Origin: an uncultured Clostridia bacterium | GTDB taxonomy: Bacteria > Bacillota > Clostridia > TANB77 > CAG-508 | Assembly: GCA_947623555.1 (NCBI GenBank) | Contig: CANQGW010000007.1 | Coordinates: 1 to 50,391, forward strand | Direction: 5' to 3' | DNA length: 50,391 bases | Shown here: positions 1-7,958 of the stretch, piece by piece | How positions within the stretch are numbered: the first letter of the stretch is position 1 | How the letters are laid out: every line of letters begins with the position of its first letter | The notes under the pieces: generated by a model | What the model saw: only the letters and a program-made list of their open reading frames with translations | The model's database searches: none | Told to the model about the DNA's origin: nothing | Program-made: the position numbers and the translations under genes

Positions 1-30
1 TTCATCTTTTGTTACAATTTCTTCAAACAT
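1..30 (-). CDS. 5' end of an unidentified gene (partial)
   Basis: Only the first ten codons of a leftward gene lie in the window, beginning MFEEIVTKDE. The ATG at 30 follows an AAAGGATAA ribosome site, and a promoter lies upstream (66-94). Too little is present to name a product. Confidence 0.5.
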   Translation of the reverse strand, partial: MFEEIVTKDE

Positions 31-65
31 AGATATTATCCTTTCTTTTGTGTTCGTCAATTCAC

Positions 66-94
66 ATTGTATTGGATTATCTATGTTTTTTCAA
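66..94 (-). promoter_or_regulatory. Sigma-A-type promoter for the gene leaving the left edge
   Basis: On the minus strand, TTGAAA (89-94) and TACAAT (66-71) are separated by 17 bases, and an ATG with a ribosome site follows at 30. Confidence 0.6.
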
Positions 95-110
95 TATATT
101 TTTAGAAAAA

Positions 111-138
111 ATTAATGTAGGTATTTGCCTACATTAAT
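111..138. terminator. Perfect 11-bp hairpin, possible terminator
   Basis: ATTAATGTAGG pairs with CCTACATTAAT around a six-base loop. A run of T follows on the minus strand. It lies upstream of both flanking genes, so its client is unclear. The rest of 139-315 is AT-rich with no other feature I can support. Confidence 0.4.
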
Positions 139-315
139 TTTACACTTACATAGTTTACTTGTTTTTTATTTTGTACAATTTTCCTTTTTATATGCAAATT
201 ATGTAGAAAAATAAAACATTTTGTATAAAATTATTTTTTTAATACACAATAAATAATAAATTACTACAAAAACAAAAGGTAGTTTTAAATTTTAGTTTGA
301 AAGGAAGATATTTTT

Positions 316-1221
316 ATGAAAAGAAATATAAAAATTGCATGTGCTTTTATTTTCTTGTTGCTTACAATGATTTTTTTCATGCCACATTCTACTTATGCTA
401 ATACTACTAGTGTAGCTTCAGAAGACGCATTAACTACTGCTATTTCAGGAGCAGTAAATGGAGATGTTATTAAATTAACATCAAATATTGTATTGACAAA
501 ACCTATTGAAATTACTGGAAAAACATTAACTATTAATGGTAGTGGATATACTATATCTGCTTCTAGTAGTTTTGCAGCAGCAGGTGAAAATGGTACTTTA
601 ATTACAGCAGGCGCTGGTGCAAAAGTAACATTAAGTAACCTTACTTTAAAAGATTCCCCTAAATATGGTGTGCAAGCTTATAACGGTGGATATATTGCAT
701 TAAATAATGTTAATATTTCTGGTTGTAAATATGGTGGTGTGTTAGTAAATGCAGGTACTGTTGAAGTAATTAGTTTAAATTTAGGAAGAAATGGTGGAGA
801 TTCTAATAACGGTATAGAAATTGCAAAAGGATATAGTGTTAACACAGGTTCTAACGAGCCTACTCTTATAATGAATGGTACTTTATCTTCTAGCGAGAAA
901 GAAAATGTAGTTTATATTGCAATTAACGATAAGTTAAGTACTTTTGAAGTTAAAAATACAGATAACACTGTTGATAGAATAGCAGTAAGCGGAAATAAAA
1001 TAGTTGTTAGTGACCCAGAGGGTAACATCTTATATCAAAGTAACGCAAGAGACGATATTAAAATTGAAGGAGAAGTTTTTGTTCCAAAGTCTAAAGTAAC
1101 AAATACTCCACAAAAAGATAGCACTCCCAAAACAGGAACAGAAGGAGTTTTAGTAGGTGCTTTAGCTACTATTACACTATCTGCTATATCTATAGCTATT
1201 TTAAGAAGAAAGGTAAAATAA
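316..1221 (+). CDS. Secreted surface protein with sortase sorting signal
   Basis: 301 residues. It has an N-terminal signal peptide (lysines, then a hydrophobic stretch to about residue 28, ending at STYA). The middle, about residues 35-200, is rich in short strands and Asn/Gly turns (for example ITGKTLTINGSGYTI), suggesting a right-handed beta-helix of the pectate-lyase-like kind. The C-terminus has a TPKTG motif, a hydrophobic helix and RRKVK, a classic sortase signal. The PKTG core resembles the (S/P)PXTG substrates of the class B sortase of Clostridioides difficile. The next gene encodes a class B-type sortase, so this is probably its dedicated substrate, covalently anchored to peptidoglycan. 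The start is supported by GAAAGGAAG upstream. Its ligand or function cannot be read from sequence. Confidence 0.75.
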   Translation: MKRNIKIACAFIFLLLTMIFFMPHSTYANTTSVASEDALTTAISGAVNGDVIKLTSNIVLTKPIEITGKTLTINGSGYTISASSSFAAAGENGTLITAGAGAKVTLSNLTLKDSPKYGVQAYNGGYIALNNVNISGCKYGGVLVNAGTVEVISLNLGRNGGDSNNGIEIAKGYSVNTGSNEPTLIMNGTLSSSEKENVVYIAINDKLSTFEVKNTDNTVDRIAVSGNKIVVSDPEGNILYQSNARDDIKIEGEVFVPKSKVTNTPQKDSTPKTGTEGVLVGALATITLSAISIAILRRKVK

Positions 1222-1226
1222 TTACT

Positions 1227-1278
1227 TTAAGAGTTGCTCAATTTATAATATTTTGTTTAAAAGGAGCAACTCTTTTTA
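1227..1278 (+). terminator. Hairpin between the surface protein and sortase genes
   Basis: AAGAGTTGCTC and GAGCAACTCTT form an 11-bp stem followed by TTTATTG. It would attenuate read-through from the surface-protein gene into the sortase gene, making more substrate than enzyme (inference). Confidence 0.6.
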
Positions 1279-1296
1279 TTGTTTTAATTATTAAAA

Positions 1297-2112
1297 ATGA
1301 TAAGTAAAATTGAGATAATGAAAAAAATAAATAAAGTTTTTTACATAATATCAATATTATTGATAGTGTTTTCTATTGCTTTAATTCTTCAATATTATCA
1401 TGATGTATATAGCACTGCAAAAGAAAGGAATTTATTAAATGAAGTTTATATTAATGAAAATACTGGTGTAGAAGAAAATATTAACAATTCATTAAGCAAT
1501 AGTACTACCCAAGCAGAAAAAGTTAATGAAACTTCTAAAGATACACAAAGAATATTAAAGGTACAAAAATTAAAGCAAAAGAATTCAGATATTGTTGGTT
1601 GGATACAAATTGAAAATACAAATATAAATTACCCTGTTGTGCAAGGTTCTAATAATGACTATTATTTAAATCATAATTATGAAAAAAAATATAATGTAAA
1701 TGGGGCTATTTTTTTGGATAAAGATTACTCTTGGGATATTCCAAGTAGCAATTTACTAATTTATGGTCATCACAGTACTTTTAAAGATTTATTAAAATAT
1801 CAAAGTTACGATTTTTATAAAACACATTCTAATATTAGGTTTACTACAAAAGAAGAAGACACTGCTTACAAAATTTTAGCAGTGTTTCGTTCTAAAGTAT
1901 ATTATAAAACCGATAAAAATGTATTTCGTTATTATTATTTTATTAATGCTAAAAATGAAAAAGAATATAGCGAATTTGTTCAGAATGCTAAAAAGGCTTC
2001 CCTTTATGAAACTGGAGTTACTGCTGAATATGGAGAGCAACTTCTTACCCTTTCTACATGTTCGTATCATACACAAGATGGAAGGTTTGTAGTTGTAGCT
2101 GTTAAAAAATAG
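1297..2112 (+). CDS. srtB: Class B-type sortase
   Basis: 271 residues. It has an N-terminal membrane helix (about residues 10-30), a variable linker, then the sortase fold. Class features visible: VGWIQIENTNINYPVVQ at the start of the barrel, LIYGHH carrying the catalytic His, TLSTC with the catalytic Cys, and an Arg in DGRFVVVAV near the end. TLSTC and the insert before the active site fit class B rather than class A. The preceding gene carries a TPKTG signal, so the two form a substrate-enzyme pair. The start is uncertain: an ATG at 1318 (MKKINKVF) begins directly before the membrane helix and is an alternative. The enzyme cleaves between Thr and Gly and links the substrate to the cell wall. 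Confidence 0.85.
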   Translation: MISKIEIMKKINKVFYIISILLIVFSIALILQYYHDVYSTAKERNLLNEVYINENTGVEENINNSLSNSTTQAEKVNETSKDTQRILKVQKLKQKNSDIVGWIQIENTNINYPVVQGSNNDYYLNHNYEKKYNVNGAIFLDKDYSWDIPSSNLLIYGHHSTFKDLLKYQSYDFYKTHSNIRFTTKEEDTAYKILAVFRSKVYYKTDKNVFRYYYFINAKNEKEYSEFVQNAKKASLYETGVTAEYGEQLLTLSTCSYHTQDGRFVVVAVKK

Positions 2113-2120
2113 TGTTGTAT

Positions 2121-4409
2121 TTATTTTACATCATATTCTATAACATTTATCGTTATTATTTCATTAGTATACTCATCTATTACATGATTTACTTTAAATG
2201 TGTCCCTTGCTTTTTCCTTTAATTTATGTCCTTCCAAATTTACTAATACTTCATCTGATAAATTCATTCCTAATGGTAAGGTTTGATTAAAGTTATCGTA
2301 AAAAACTATATTAGAGTAATATAAAATTGGCATACCTTCTTTCCAGTTTAGTTTGTATAAATATGCCTTTTTTTCTTCTAATATTTTCATTTCATCTAAA
2401 TGAAATATTTGTAAATTTTCTAATAAAGCCTCATCATCACTTGCTAAATATATTGGCATTGTATATTCAGATGATATTTTTACAAAAGATTCTTTAATTA
2501 ACCTTAAGTAATTTCTTATATTGTCTATGTATACTGTAAGTTCTGTTTTAGGGTTTATATTTAATATGTTATATTTATCTTTTTCGGTTTCTCTATGCTT
2601 TTGGTTATTAAGCATTTTAATTTTTGTTTTATCATCTGACATCCCGCCAAAAATATCAAAATCTTTTACTTTTATAAACTCTAAATCTTTTTGATATTCA
2701 GCTTTTAACTTATCTAATTCATTTTGTAATATTTCTTTTTGCTCTACTGTTAAATTACTACTTTTGGTAGTACTTAAAATTTGAAATGAGCAAAGTGCTT
2801 GTTTAATAGCAAAAATTCCGTCTATTTCATTTTTAGAAAGCTTCCTTCTTTGTAATTCATCTACAGTTTTTCCCACATCTTCTATATCTATCTCATATTC
2901 AAAACTTTTTGCTATTTTTTCTTTTGATTTATTTTCTTCTTCTCCCTCATTTAAGCTAGGAAGTTCATCTTTGTTTGTAAATTTCCAAAATTCGAAAATG
3001 CTTTTTTTATGAAGTTCTATCTCGTTTAAATATATATTAGCGTTTTTTATTTTTCTTTCTAAATTTACCTTTTTTAGCTCTAATGCTTTATTATCTAAAT
3101 TCAAATTTTTTTGCATTTTTCTTCTGTTTTCTAGCTTTGTACCTATTTCTATTAAGTCTTCAATAGTATAGGCTTCATCTTGTTTATTTACACTTATTAC
3201 TTCTTCTTTATTTTGCTTTTGCTCATCTATTTGTTTTTTTATTCTTTCTTTGTTAGCTTTTTGAAATTCTTTTTTTCTGTTTGAAAAATAATATTTAACT
3301 TTTCCAAAAAAAGTTTTTTTGCACTCTAAAAATGTAGCTATTTGTCGTTGTTTGTTTAAATATTCTTCCGTTTTCTTTTCGGTAATGGCTTTTAGCTTTT
3401 TTGCCTTTTCTTGCTCTTCTAATATTTTTTTATCTTCCAAGCCAATTAATAATTTTTTTTGAGAGGCTTCATTTTGAATAAATTCTAATAAATTGTTATA
3501 TTCTATTACTTTTTCTTCGTCATTTATATATGAAAAAGTAAGTTCTCCCTCATCATTTATTCTTGTTTTAAATATATAATCTTCTGGTAGTCCTGTAGCT
3601 AAAATAAATAATGCTTTAATTAACTTGTATTTTTCTACAGCTTCTTCCTTTGTGTTTAATGTTATTACATAAGTACTTTGTATTTTTTCGTATACTTTAG
3701 CTTTTCCTAATATTTTAAGCTGCATTTTTCCTCTTTTATTATATACCTCAAAAATGCTTGGCCATTCTTTTGTAAAATACCATAAGTAGTTTTCTAAATC
3801 TGTTATTTGACTTTTTACTAAAAAACTACCAGAATATTCTAAATGGCTAATTGGAACATATATTAAATGCTTTGTTCTTGTTTTTTTAGCTTCAATTTGC
3901 TTTTTTAATACATAAAATAAAGCTGTATTATTAAACTCATTTGTTGGTACTAGCATAAAATATCTATCTGATACGTCAGAATAATATATTTGCCAAATAT
4001 AGTTATTATCATATTTTACTTCATAAGGATATTGTTCTTGCAATTTTTCTTGCTCATGCTCTAGGTCTTTTATATCTTGTAACTCTGTGTTATTTAGCAT
4101 AGAAAGAAAAGTGGTAAAGTATTCTAAATTTTCCTCTGATGTAGAGTCTAAATACCTACCAATTGGTAAAGCTAATTTATATTTTTCATTTAAATTAGTT
4201 AATCTATCTGTTGGGATTAAAAGAATTTCAATATCTGATACGTCAATATACTTGTATACTTTATAGCTCATATCATCATAAGATTTAAGTGGTCTATAAG
4301 AAAAAGGAATAAATTCCTTTAAAAAACTTGGTACTTTTTCTAAATTTAGCCCTATGTATTCTAATTTTTCTTTTAATTTATCTTTATCTTCTGCAATATT
4401 TTTAGGCAT
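2121..4409 (-). CDS. Large coiled-coil protein of unknown function
   Basis: 762 residues from the ATG at 4409, which has AGGAGGGCAAAA before it; a longer frame to 4457 lacks a ribosome site. There is no signal peptide or membrane helix, so it is probably cytoplasmic. Residues about 1-330 look globular with mixed alpha/beta character. About 330-520 are strongly charged coiled coil (many K/E heptads, for example EEQEKAKKLKAI), interrupted by an aromatic patch (FFGKVKYYFSN). About 640-760 is a second globular part. I do not recognise a family. It lies tail to tail with the sortase (8 bases between stops) and downstream of thrS, separated by a terminator, so context gives no function. Confidence 0.7.
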   Translation of the reverse strand: MPKNIAEDKDKLKEKLEYIGLNLEKVPSFLKEFIPFSYRPLKSYDDMSYKVYKYIDVSDIEILLIPTDRLTNLNEKYKLALPIGRYLDSTSEENLEYFTTFLSMLNNTELQDIKDLEHEQEKLQEQYPYEVKYDNNYIWQIYYSDVSDRYFMLVPTNEFNNTALFYVLKKQIEAKKTRTKHLIYVPISHLEYSGSFLVKSQITDLENYLWYFTKEWPSIFEVYNKRGKMQLKILGKAKVYEKIQSTYVITLNTKEEAVEKYKLIKALFILATGLPEDYIFKTRINDEGELTFSYINDEEKVIEYNNLLEFIQNEASQKKLLIGLEDKKILEEQEKAKKLKAITEKKTEEYLNKQRQIATFLECKKTFFGKVKYYFSNRKKEFQKANKERIKKQIDEQKQNKEEVISVNKQDEAYTIEDLIEIGTKLENRRKMQKNLNLDNKALELKKVNLERKIKNANIYLNEIELHKKSIFEFWKFTNKDELPSLNEGEEENKSKEKIAKSFEYEIDIEDVGKTVDELQRRKLSKNEIDGIFAIKQALCSFQILSTTKSSNLTVEQKEILQNELDKLKAEYQKDLEFIKVKDFDIFGGMSDDKTKIKMLNNQKHRETEKDKYNILNINPKTELTVYIDNIRNYLRLIKESFVKISSEYTMPIYLASDDEALLENLQIFHLDEMKILEEKKAYLYKLNWKEGMPILYYSNIVFYDNFNQTLPLGMNLSDEVLVNLEGHKLKEKARDTFKVNHVIDEYTNEIITINVIEYDVK

Positions 4410-4477
4410 TTTTGCCCTCCTAAAATTTGTTTGTTTAAGTATATCACAAGAAGGCATTTATTTGCAATGTTTTTTTA

Positions 4478-4523
4478 AAGGGCGTGGCTTAAAAGTTTAA
4501 AATAATTTCCACGCCCCTTTTTT
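4478..4523 (-). terminator. Rho-independent terminator of thrS
   Basis: GGGCGTGG and CCACGCCC form a GC-rich stem, followed on the minus strand by TTTAAAAAAAC. It lies just after the thrS stop. Confidence 0.75.
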
Positions 4524-4525
4524 AT

Positions 4526-6445
4526 TTATCTTTCAAAAGTTTCAATTTCTTTTTTAATTTTTTCTATGAATTCATTTATTGGCATTTGCCCAATATCTCC
4601 ATCTTTTCTTGAGCGCACACCTACTGCATTTGCTTGTATTTCTTTATCTCCTAAAATTAGCATATATGGAATTTTTTGCATTTGTGCTTCACGAATTTTA
4701 TAGCCTATTTTTTCTTGCCTGTCGTCTAGTTCTACTCTTATTCCAGCTTTTAAAAGTTCTTCTTCTACCTTTAGAGCATATTCTTTATGGCTATCAGCTA
4801 TTGGTAATAACTTTACCTGTACTGGTGCAAGCCAAGTTGGGAAAGCACCTGCAAAGTGTTCTGTTAAAATACCAATAAATCTTTCAAATGAGCCAAATAG
4901 TGCTCTATGAATCATAATTGGAGTTTTCTTTTCCCCATCTGAATCAATATACGATAAATTAAAGCGAAGTGGTAACTGAAAGTCAACTTGTACAGTTCCC
5001 ATTTGCCATTCTCTTCCTAAACAGTCCTTCATTTTTATATCAATTTTTGGTCCATAGAAAGCTCCATCACCTTCATTTACACGGTAGTTATCTTTTCCAC
5101 AAATTTCATCTAATACACATCTTAAGTCATCTTCTGCTTTATTCCACAAACTTAATTCGCCCATGTAATCATCTGGTCTTGTAGATAAAGTTAAAATAAA
5201 GTCTAAGCCAAAAATGTTATATAACTTTTTAGCAATTTCTAATATTTCTTTAATTTCATTCTTTATTTGAGATTCCATAACATAGTTATGTGAGTCATCT
5301 TGCCTAAACATTCTTACTCTAAACAAACCATTTAATTGTCCTGATTTTTCGTTACGGTGTATTACGTCTATATCACTAAAACGAAGTGGAAGTTCTTTAT
5401 AACTTCTTAATTTTGTTTGATAAATTTTTATAGAGTTTGGACAGTTCATTGGTTTTAGAGCTTGCTCATTTCCGTCTGCATCTGTTAAAACAAACATATC
5501 CTCTTTATAGTGGTCCCAATGTCCTGATGTTTTCCATAGGCTACTACTATTTAATTGTGGTCCAGAAAATTCTTGATAACCTCTTTTTTTATGTTCTTTT
5601 CTCCAAAGGTCAATTAACACATTCATCATAGTAAAGCCCTTTGGTAGCCAGTAAGCCATACCCGGTGCTGTTTCATCAAAGAAAAATAATTCTAGTTCTT
5701 TTCCTAGTTTACGGTGATCTCTTTTTTTAGCCTCTTCTATTAAATGAAGATATTCCTCTAACATGCTTGCTTTAGGGAATGAAATTCCATAAATTCTTTG
5801 AAGAGTTTGCTTTGTTTCGTCACCTCTCCAATAAGCTGATGATGAATTTAATAATTTAAATGCTTTTACTGCACCTGTATTTAAAATATGTGGACCTGCA
5901 CAAAGCTCTTTAAATTCACCTTGGTCATAAAAGCTAATTTCTTCTGTTTCTGGTAATTCTTCAATTAATTCTACTTTATATGGCTCTTTTCTTTCTTTCA
6001 TAAGTTTAATTGCTTCATCTTTTGGAAGAGTATATCTTGTTATTTCTAAATTTTCTTTAACAATTTTTTTCATTTCTTCCTCAATTTTAGCTAAATCTTC
6101 TTCTGAAAATGGTTTTTCTACATCAAAATCATAATAAAAGCCATTATCAATAGCAGGACCTATTGTTAGCTTTACACTATCCCCATAAATTCTTTTTATA
6201 GCTTGTGCCATAATATGTGATGTTGTATGCCAATATGCCTTTTTTCCTTCCTCATCATCAAAGGTTAATATTTCTAACTTACAATTTTTATTTATTTTTG
6301 TACGTAAATCTTTTACCTCTCCATCTACTTTACCAGCTAATGCATTTCTGGCTAACCCTTCGCTTATTTTTTTAGCAATTTCTAGTATGTTTAAACCTTC
6401 TTCTACTTCTAATTTTGAATTATCTTTTAATGTAATTTTAAGCAT
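4526..6445 (-). CDS. thrS: Threonine--tRNA ligase
   Basis: About 639 residues, the full family length. It attaches threonine to tRNA-Thr in the cytoplasm. Domains in order: TGS (about 1-60), the His-containing editing domain (about 65-215; HTTSHIMAQA), the class II catalytic core (about 240-535) and the anticodon-binding domain (about 540-639). Zinc ligands can be assigned: Cys in MNCP, His in RQDDSHNY, His in IHRALFGSFER. The ATG at 6445 has GGAGATATAAAACT before it and begins MLKITLKDN. A longer frame to 6490 would run into the T-box terminator and is rejected. Expression is controlled by the upstream T-box, so uncharged tRNA-Thr should allow read-through. Confidence 0.97.
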   Translation of the reverse strand: MLKITLKDNSKLEVEEGLNILEIAKKISEGLARNALAGKVDGEVKDLRTKINKNCKLEILTFDDEEGKKAYWHTTSHIMAQAIKRIYGDSVKLTIGPAIDNGFYYDFDVEKPFSEEDLAKIEEEMKKIVKENLEITRYTLPKDEAIKLMKERKEPYKVELIEELPETEEISFYDQGEFKELCAGPHILNTGAVKAFKLLNSSSAYWRGDETKQTLQRIYGISFPKASMLEEYLHLIEEAKKRDHRKLGKELELFFFDETAPGMAYWLPKGFTMMNVLIDLWRKEHKKRGYQEFSGPQLNSSSLWKTSGHWDHYKEDMFVLTDADGNEQALKPMNCPNSIKIYQTKLRSYKELPLRFSDIDVIHRNEKSGQLNGLFRVRMFRQDDSHNYVMESQIKNEIKEILEIAKKLYNIFGLDFILTLSTRPDDYMGELSLWNKAEDDLRCVLDEICGKDNYRVNEGDGAFYGPKIDIKMKDCLGREWQMGTVQVDFQLPLRFNLSYIDSDGEKKTPIMIHRALFGSFERFIGILTEHFAGAFPTWLAPVQVKLLPIADSHKEYALKVEEELLKAGIRVELDDRQEKIGYKIREAQMQKIPYMLILGDKEIQANAVGVRSRKDGDIGQMPINEFIEKIKKEIETFER

Positions 6446-6485
6446 AGTTTTATATCTCCTTTCAAATTTTATTTTAACTAAAAAA

Positions 6486-6523
6486 AGCACCCCCTAATAG
6501 ACTTTTTATCTATTAGGGGTGCT
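6486..6523 (-). terminator. T-box terminator hairpin before thrS
   Basis: AGCACCCC-TAATAG and CTATTAGGGGTGCT form a long stem followed by TTTTTTTAG. It is mutually exclusive with the antiterminator that uses the T-box sequence at 6533-6546. Confidence 0.85.
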
Positions 6524-6725
6524 TATATTTTTGCACGGTTCCACCCTATTTTTAACTTAATTTATTCTTTAACGCAGAACTTTTACGGCTAGCTTTTTAT
6601 TTCTAGCAACAATGAGGTAGTTTTTCAAATCCGTTTTTCGTAAAATTAGCTTTCAGCCGGTGACTAATTTTCTCTTATCCGTAACCTTGATTTTACTTTG
6701 TCTCATTTTTGTTTTTTGTTTTAAT
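6486..6725 (-). promoter_or_regulatory. T-box riboswitch, threonine type
   Basis: The leader between the promoter and thrS has the T-box antiterminator core GGGTGGAACCGTGC (6533-6546) just upstream of a terminator. A stem-I-like AACTACC segment contains ACT (about 6619-6621), in the same position relative to ACC as the ATC in the ileS leader. I take ACT (Thr) as the likely specifier codon. The T-box class is certain; the exact specifier is inferred by alignment with the second T-box. Confidence 0.9.
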
Positions 6726-6731
6726 ATTTTA

Positions 6732-6760
6732 ATTATACTAGTGTTTTTGTTTGTAGTCAA
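6732..6760 (-). promoter_or_regulatory. Promoter of the thrS T-box leader
   Basis: TTGACT (6755-6760), a 17-base spacer and a perfect TATAAT (6732-6737) on the minus strand. Confidence 0.8.
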
Positions 6761-6783
6761 GATAATTTAAAGAATTTTTTTGT

Positions 6784-7485
6784 TTATATTTGAAATATTA
6801 AACATACTATACTATATATTACAATTTTCAAAACACAATTAAATGTTAGTTTAAAATTATAAATTGGTATTCCTATTTTATTAATTTGTTCACAATTATC
6901 TATTATTGTTTTTTGTTCTTCTAAACTTAAGCTTTCTTCTTTTAAATATTCTTCTGCTAATGGCTTTGCCTGTAGCATTGCACTATTTTCCAAATTGCTA
7001 CGAACAGCATAATAAATAAATCCTAGCAATATAAGTATAATTAAAAAAAGCATAGGATAAATATTTAACTTTAATATAGTCAATATGCATATTACTAAAA
7101 AGTACAATAAATATATATTCGAAAAAAAGAAATTAAATAATAATGTTTTTCTGTTTTGCACAGAGTGTAAACATTCATGGCAAATAGTTTGCACCCTGCT
7201 AAATGTTTTTTTAGCATTAGAAATTATAATAGAATTAGTAAGAACAAAATAAAAGCTAGAGTCACCTTCACTACTTTCATTTATAGTAACATTTTCATTA
7301 TTTAGCTTTTTTAAAATGCTTTTACAAATTTGTTTGTTATCTGGTAGTTTATTAGCAATTTTATTTAGGTTTTCGCTATACCCTATTTGTTTCATTATTT
7401 TTATATCACTTATTTTAATATTCCAAGCAAATTTTAATACAAGTAACAATATAATATTTGCGATAATTACAACTATATATTCCAT
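6784..7485 (-). CDS. Membrane zinc metallopeptidase, Zn_peptidase_2/YugP-like
   Basis: 233 residues. A hydrophobic N-terminal segment (about 2-20) is followed by a soluble part, then an HECLH zinc motif in TICHECLHSVQN near residue 95. Two long hydrophobic stretches follow (about 118-160) and a last membrane helix lies at the C-terminus. The HExxH with a downstream Gln/Asn, and the membrane arrangement, resemble the small neutral Zn-peptidases of the YugP type (PF04298). It is somewhat divergent: the usual HExGH glycine is Leu here. Substrate unknown. It sits between the thrS leader and a bidirectional terminator and appears to be monocistronic. Confidence 0.6.
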   Translation of the reverse strand: MEYIVVIIANIILLLVLKFAWNIKISDIKIMKQIGYSENLNKIANKLPDNKQICKSILKKLNNENVTINESSEGDSSFYFVLTNSIIISNAKKTFSRVQTICHECLHSVQNRKTLLFNFFFSNIYLLYFLVICILTILKLNIYPMLFLIILILLGFIYYAVRSNLENSAMLQAKPLAEEYLKEESLSLEEQKTIIDNCEQINKIGIPIYNFKLTFNCVLKIVIYSIVCLIFQI

Positions 7486-7533
7486 TTATATTTTTAATAT
7501 TCCCCTTCCTTTTGCTTGATTTTTAAACATTTA

Positions 7534-7581
7534 AAAAGGTCGCTTAAAAAAGCTTATTCCTTAAAACTTTTAGCGACCTTA
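7534..7581 (-). terminator. Terminator after the YlbF-family gene
   Basis: AAGGTCGCT and AGCGACCTT pair, with AATTTTTTAA on one side and TTTTTAAATG on the other, so it may work in both directions. Confidence 0.65.
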
Positions 7582-7603
7582 ATTTTTTAAAACAACAAAT
7601 ATT

Positions 7604-7937
7604 TTATAAAACATCTTTTATAGCTTCTGCAATAATTTTATTAACATCAGCTATCATAATATTAAACTTCACTTCTAAATCAAAATACTCTTTTATATCT
7701 TTATTTGCAACTAATGTGGCATACATTTCTTCTAATTTTTTAGTTTTTTCTTCATCCTTTTCTTCACCTGTATATGTCATAAGTTGCACTTCATATCTTA
7801 ATTTTTCAAATTCTTCAACTTTTTGCTTTTTTTCTGGGTTACTTCCGTATTTCGTCTTTTAGTTTTTTATATGATTTATATTCTTCTGATTCTTGTATTT
7901 CTTTGGCTAAACGGTTAGCAGTATCATAAACTTGCAT
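7604..7937 (-). CDS. YlbF/YmcA-family protein, needs a +1 frameshift
   Basis: The ATG at 7937 (GGGGGAAAATAA before it) opens 30 codons ending KKLKDEI, then ATA-CGG-AAG-TAA. If the C at 7847 is skipped, reading continues GSNPEKKQKVEEFEKLRYE and on to the TAA at 7604. The joined protein has 110 residues, the normal size of the YlbF/YmcA (Com_YlbF) family, and matches it throughout: SEEYKSYKK, NPE, VKFNIMIADVNKIIAEAI. In Bacillus these proteins form a complex that binds RNase Y and affects competence, sporulation and biofilm formation. The break has the same form as the two in queA, with the C of a CGG codon skipped. Decay or sequencing error are alternatives; the intact reading on both sides argues against decay. 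Confidence 0.8.
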
Positions 7938-7958
7938 TTATTTTCCCCCTTGCTTTTA

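Noticed and set aside
7604-7789. A separate 61-codon gene at the end of the YlbF-family frame
   Set aside because: It begins inside the conserved YlbF fold with no ribosome site; it is the 3' part of the frameshifted gene.
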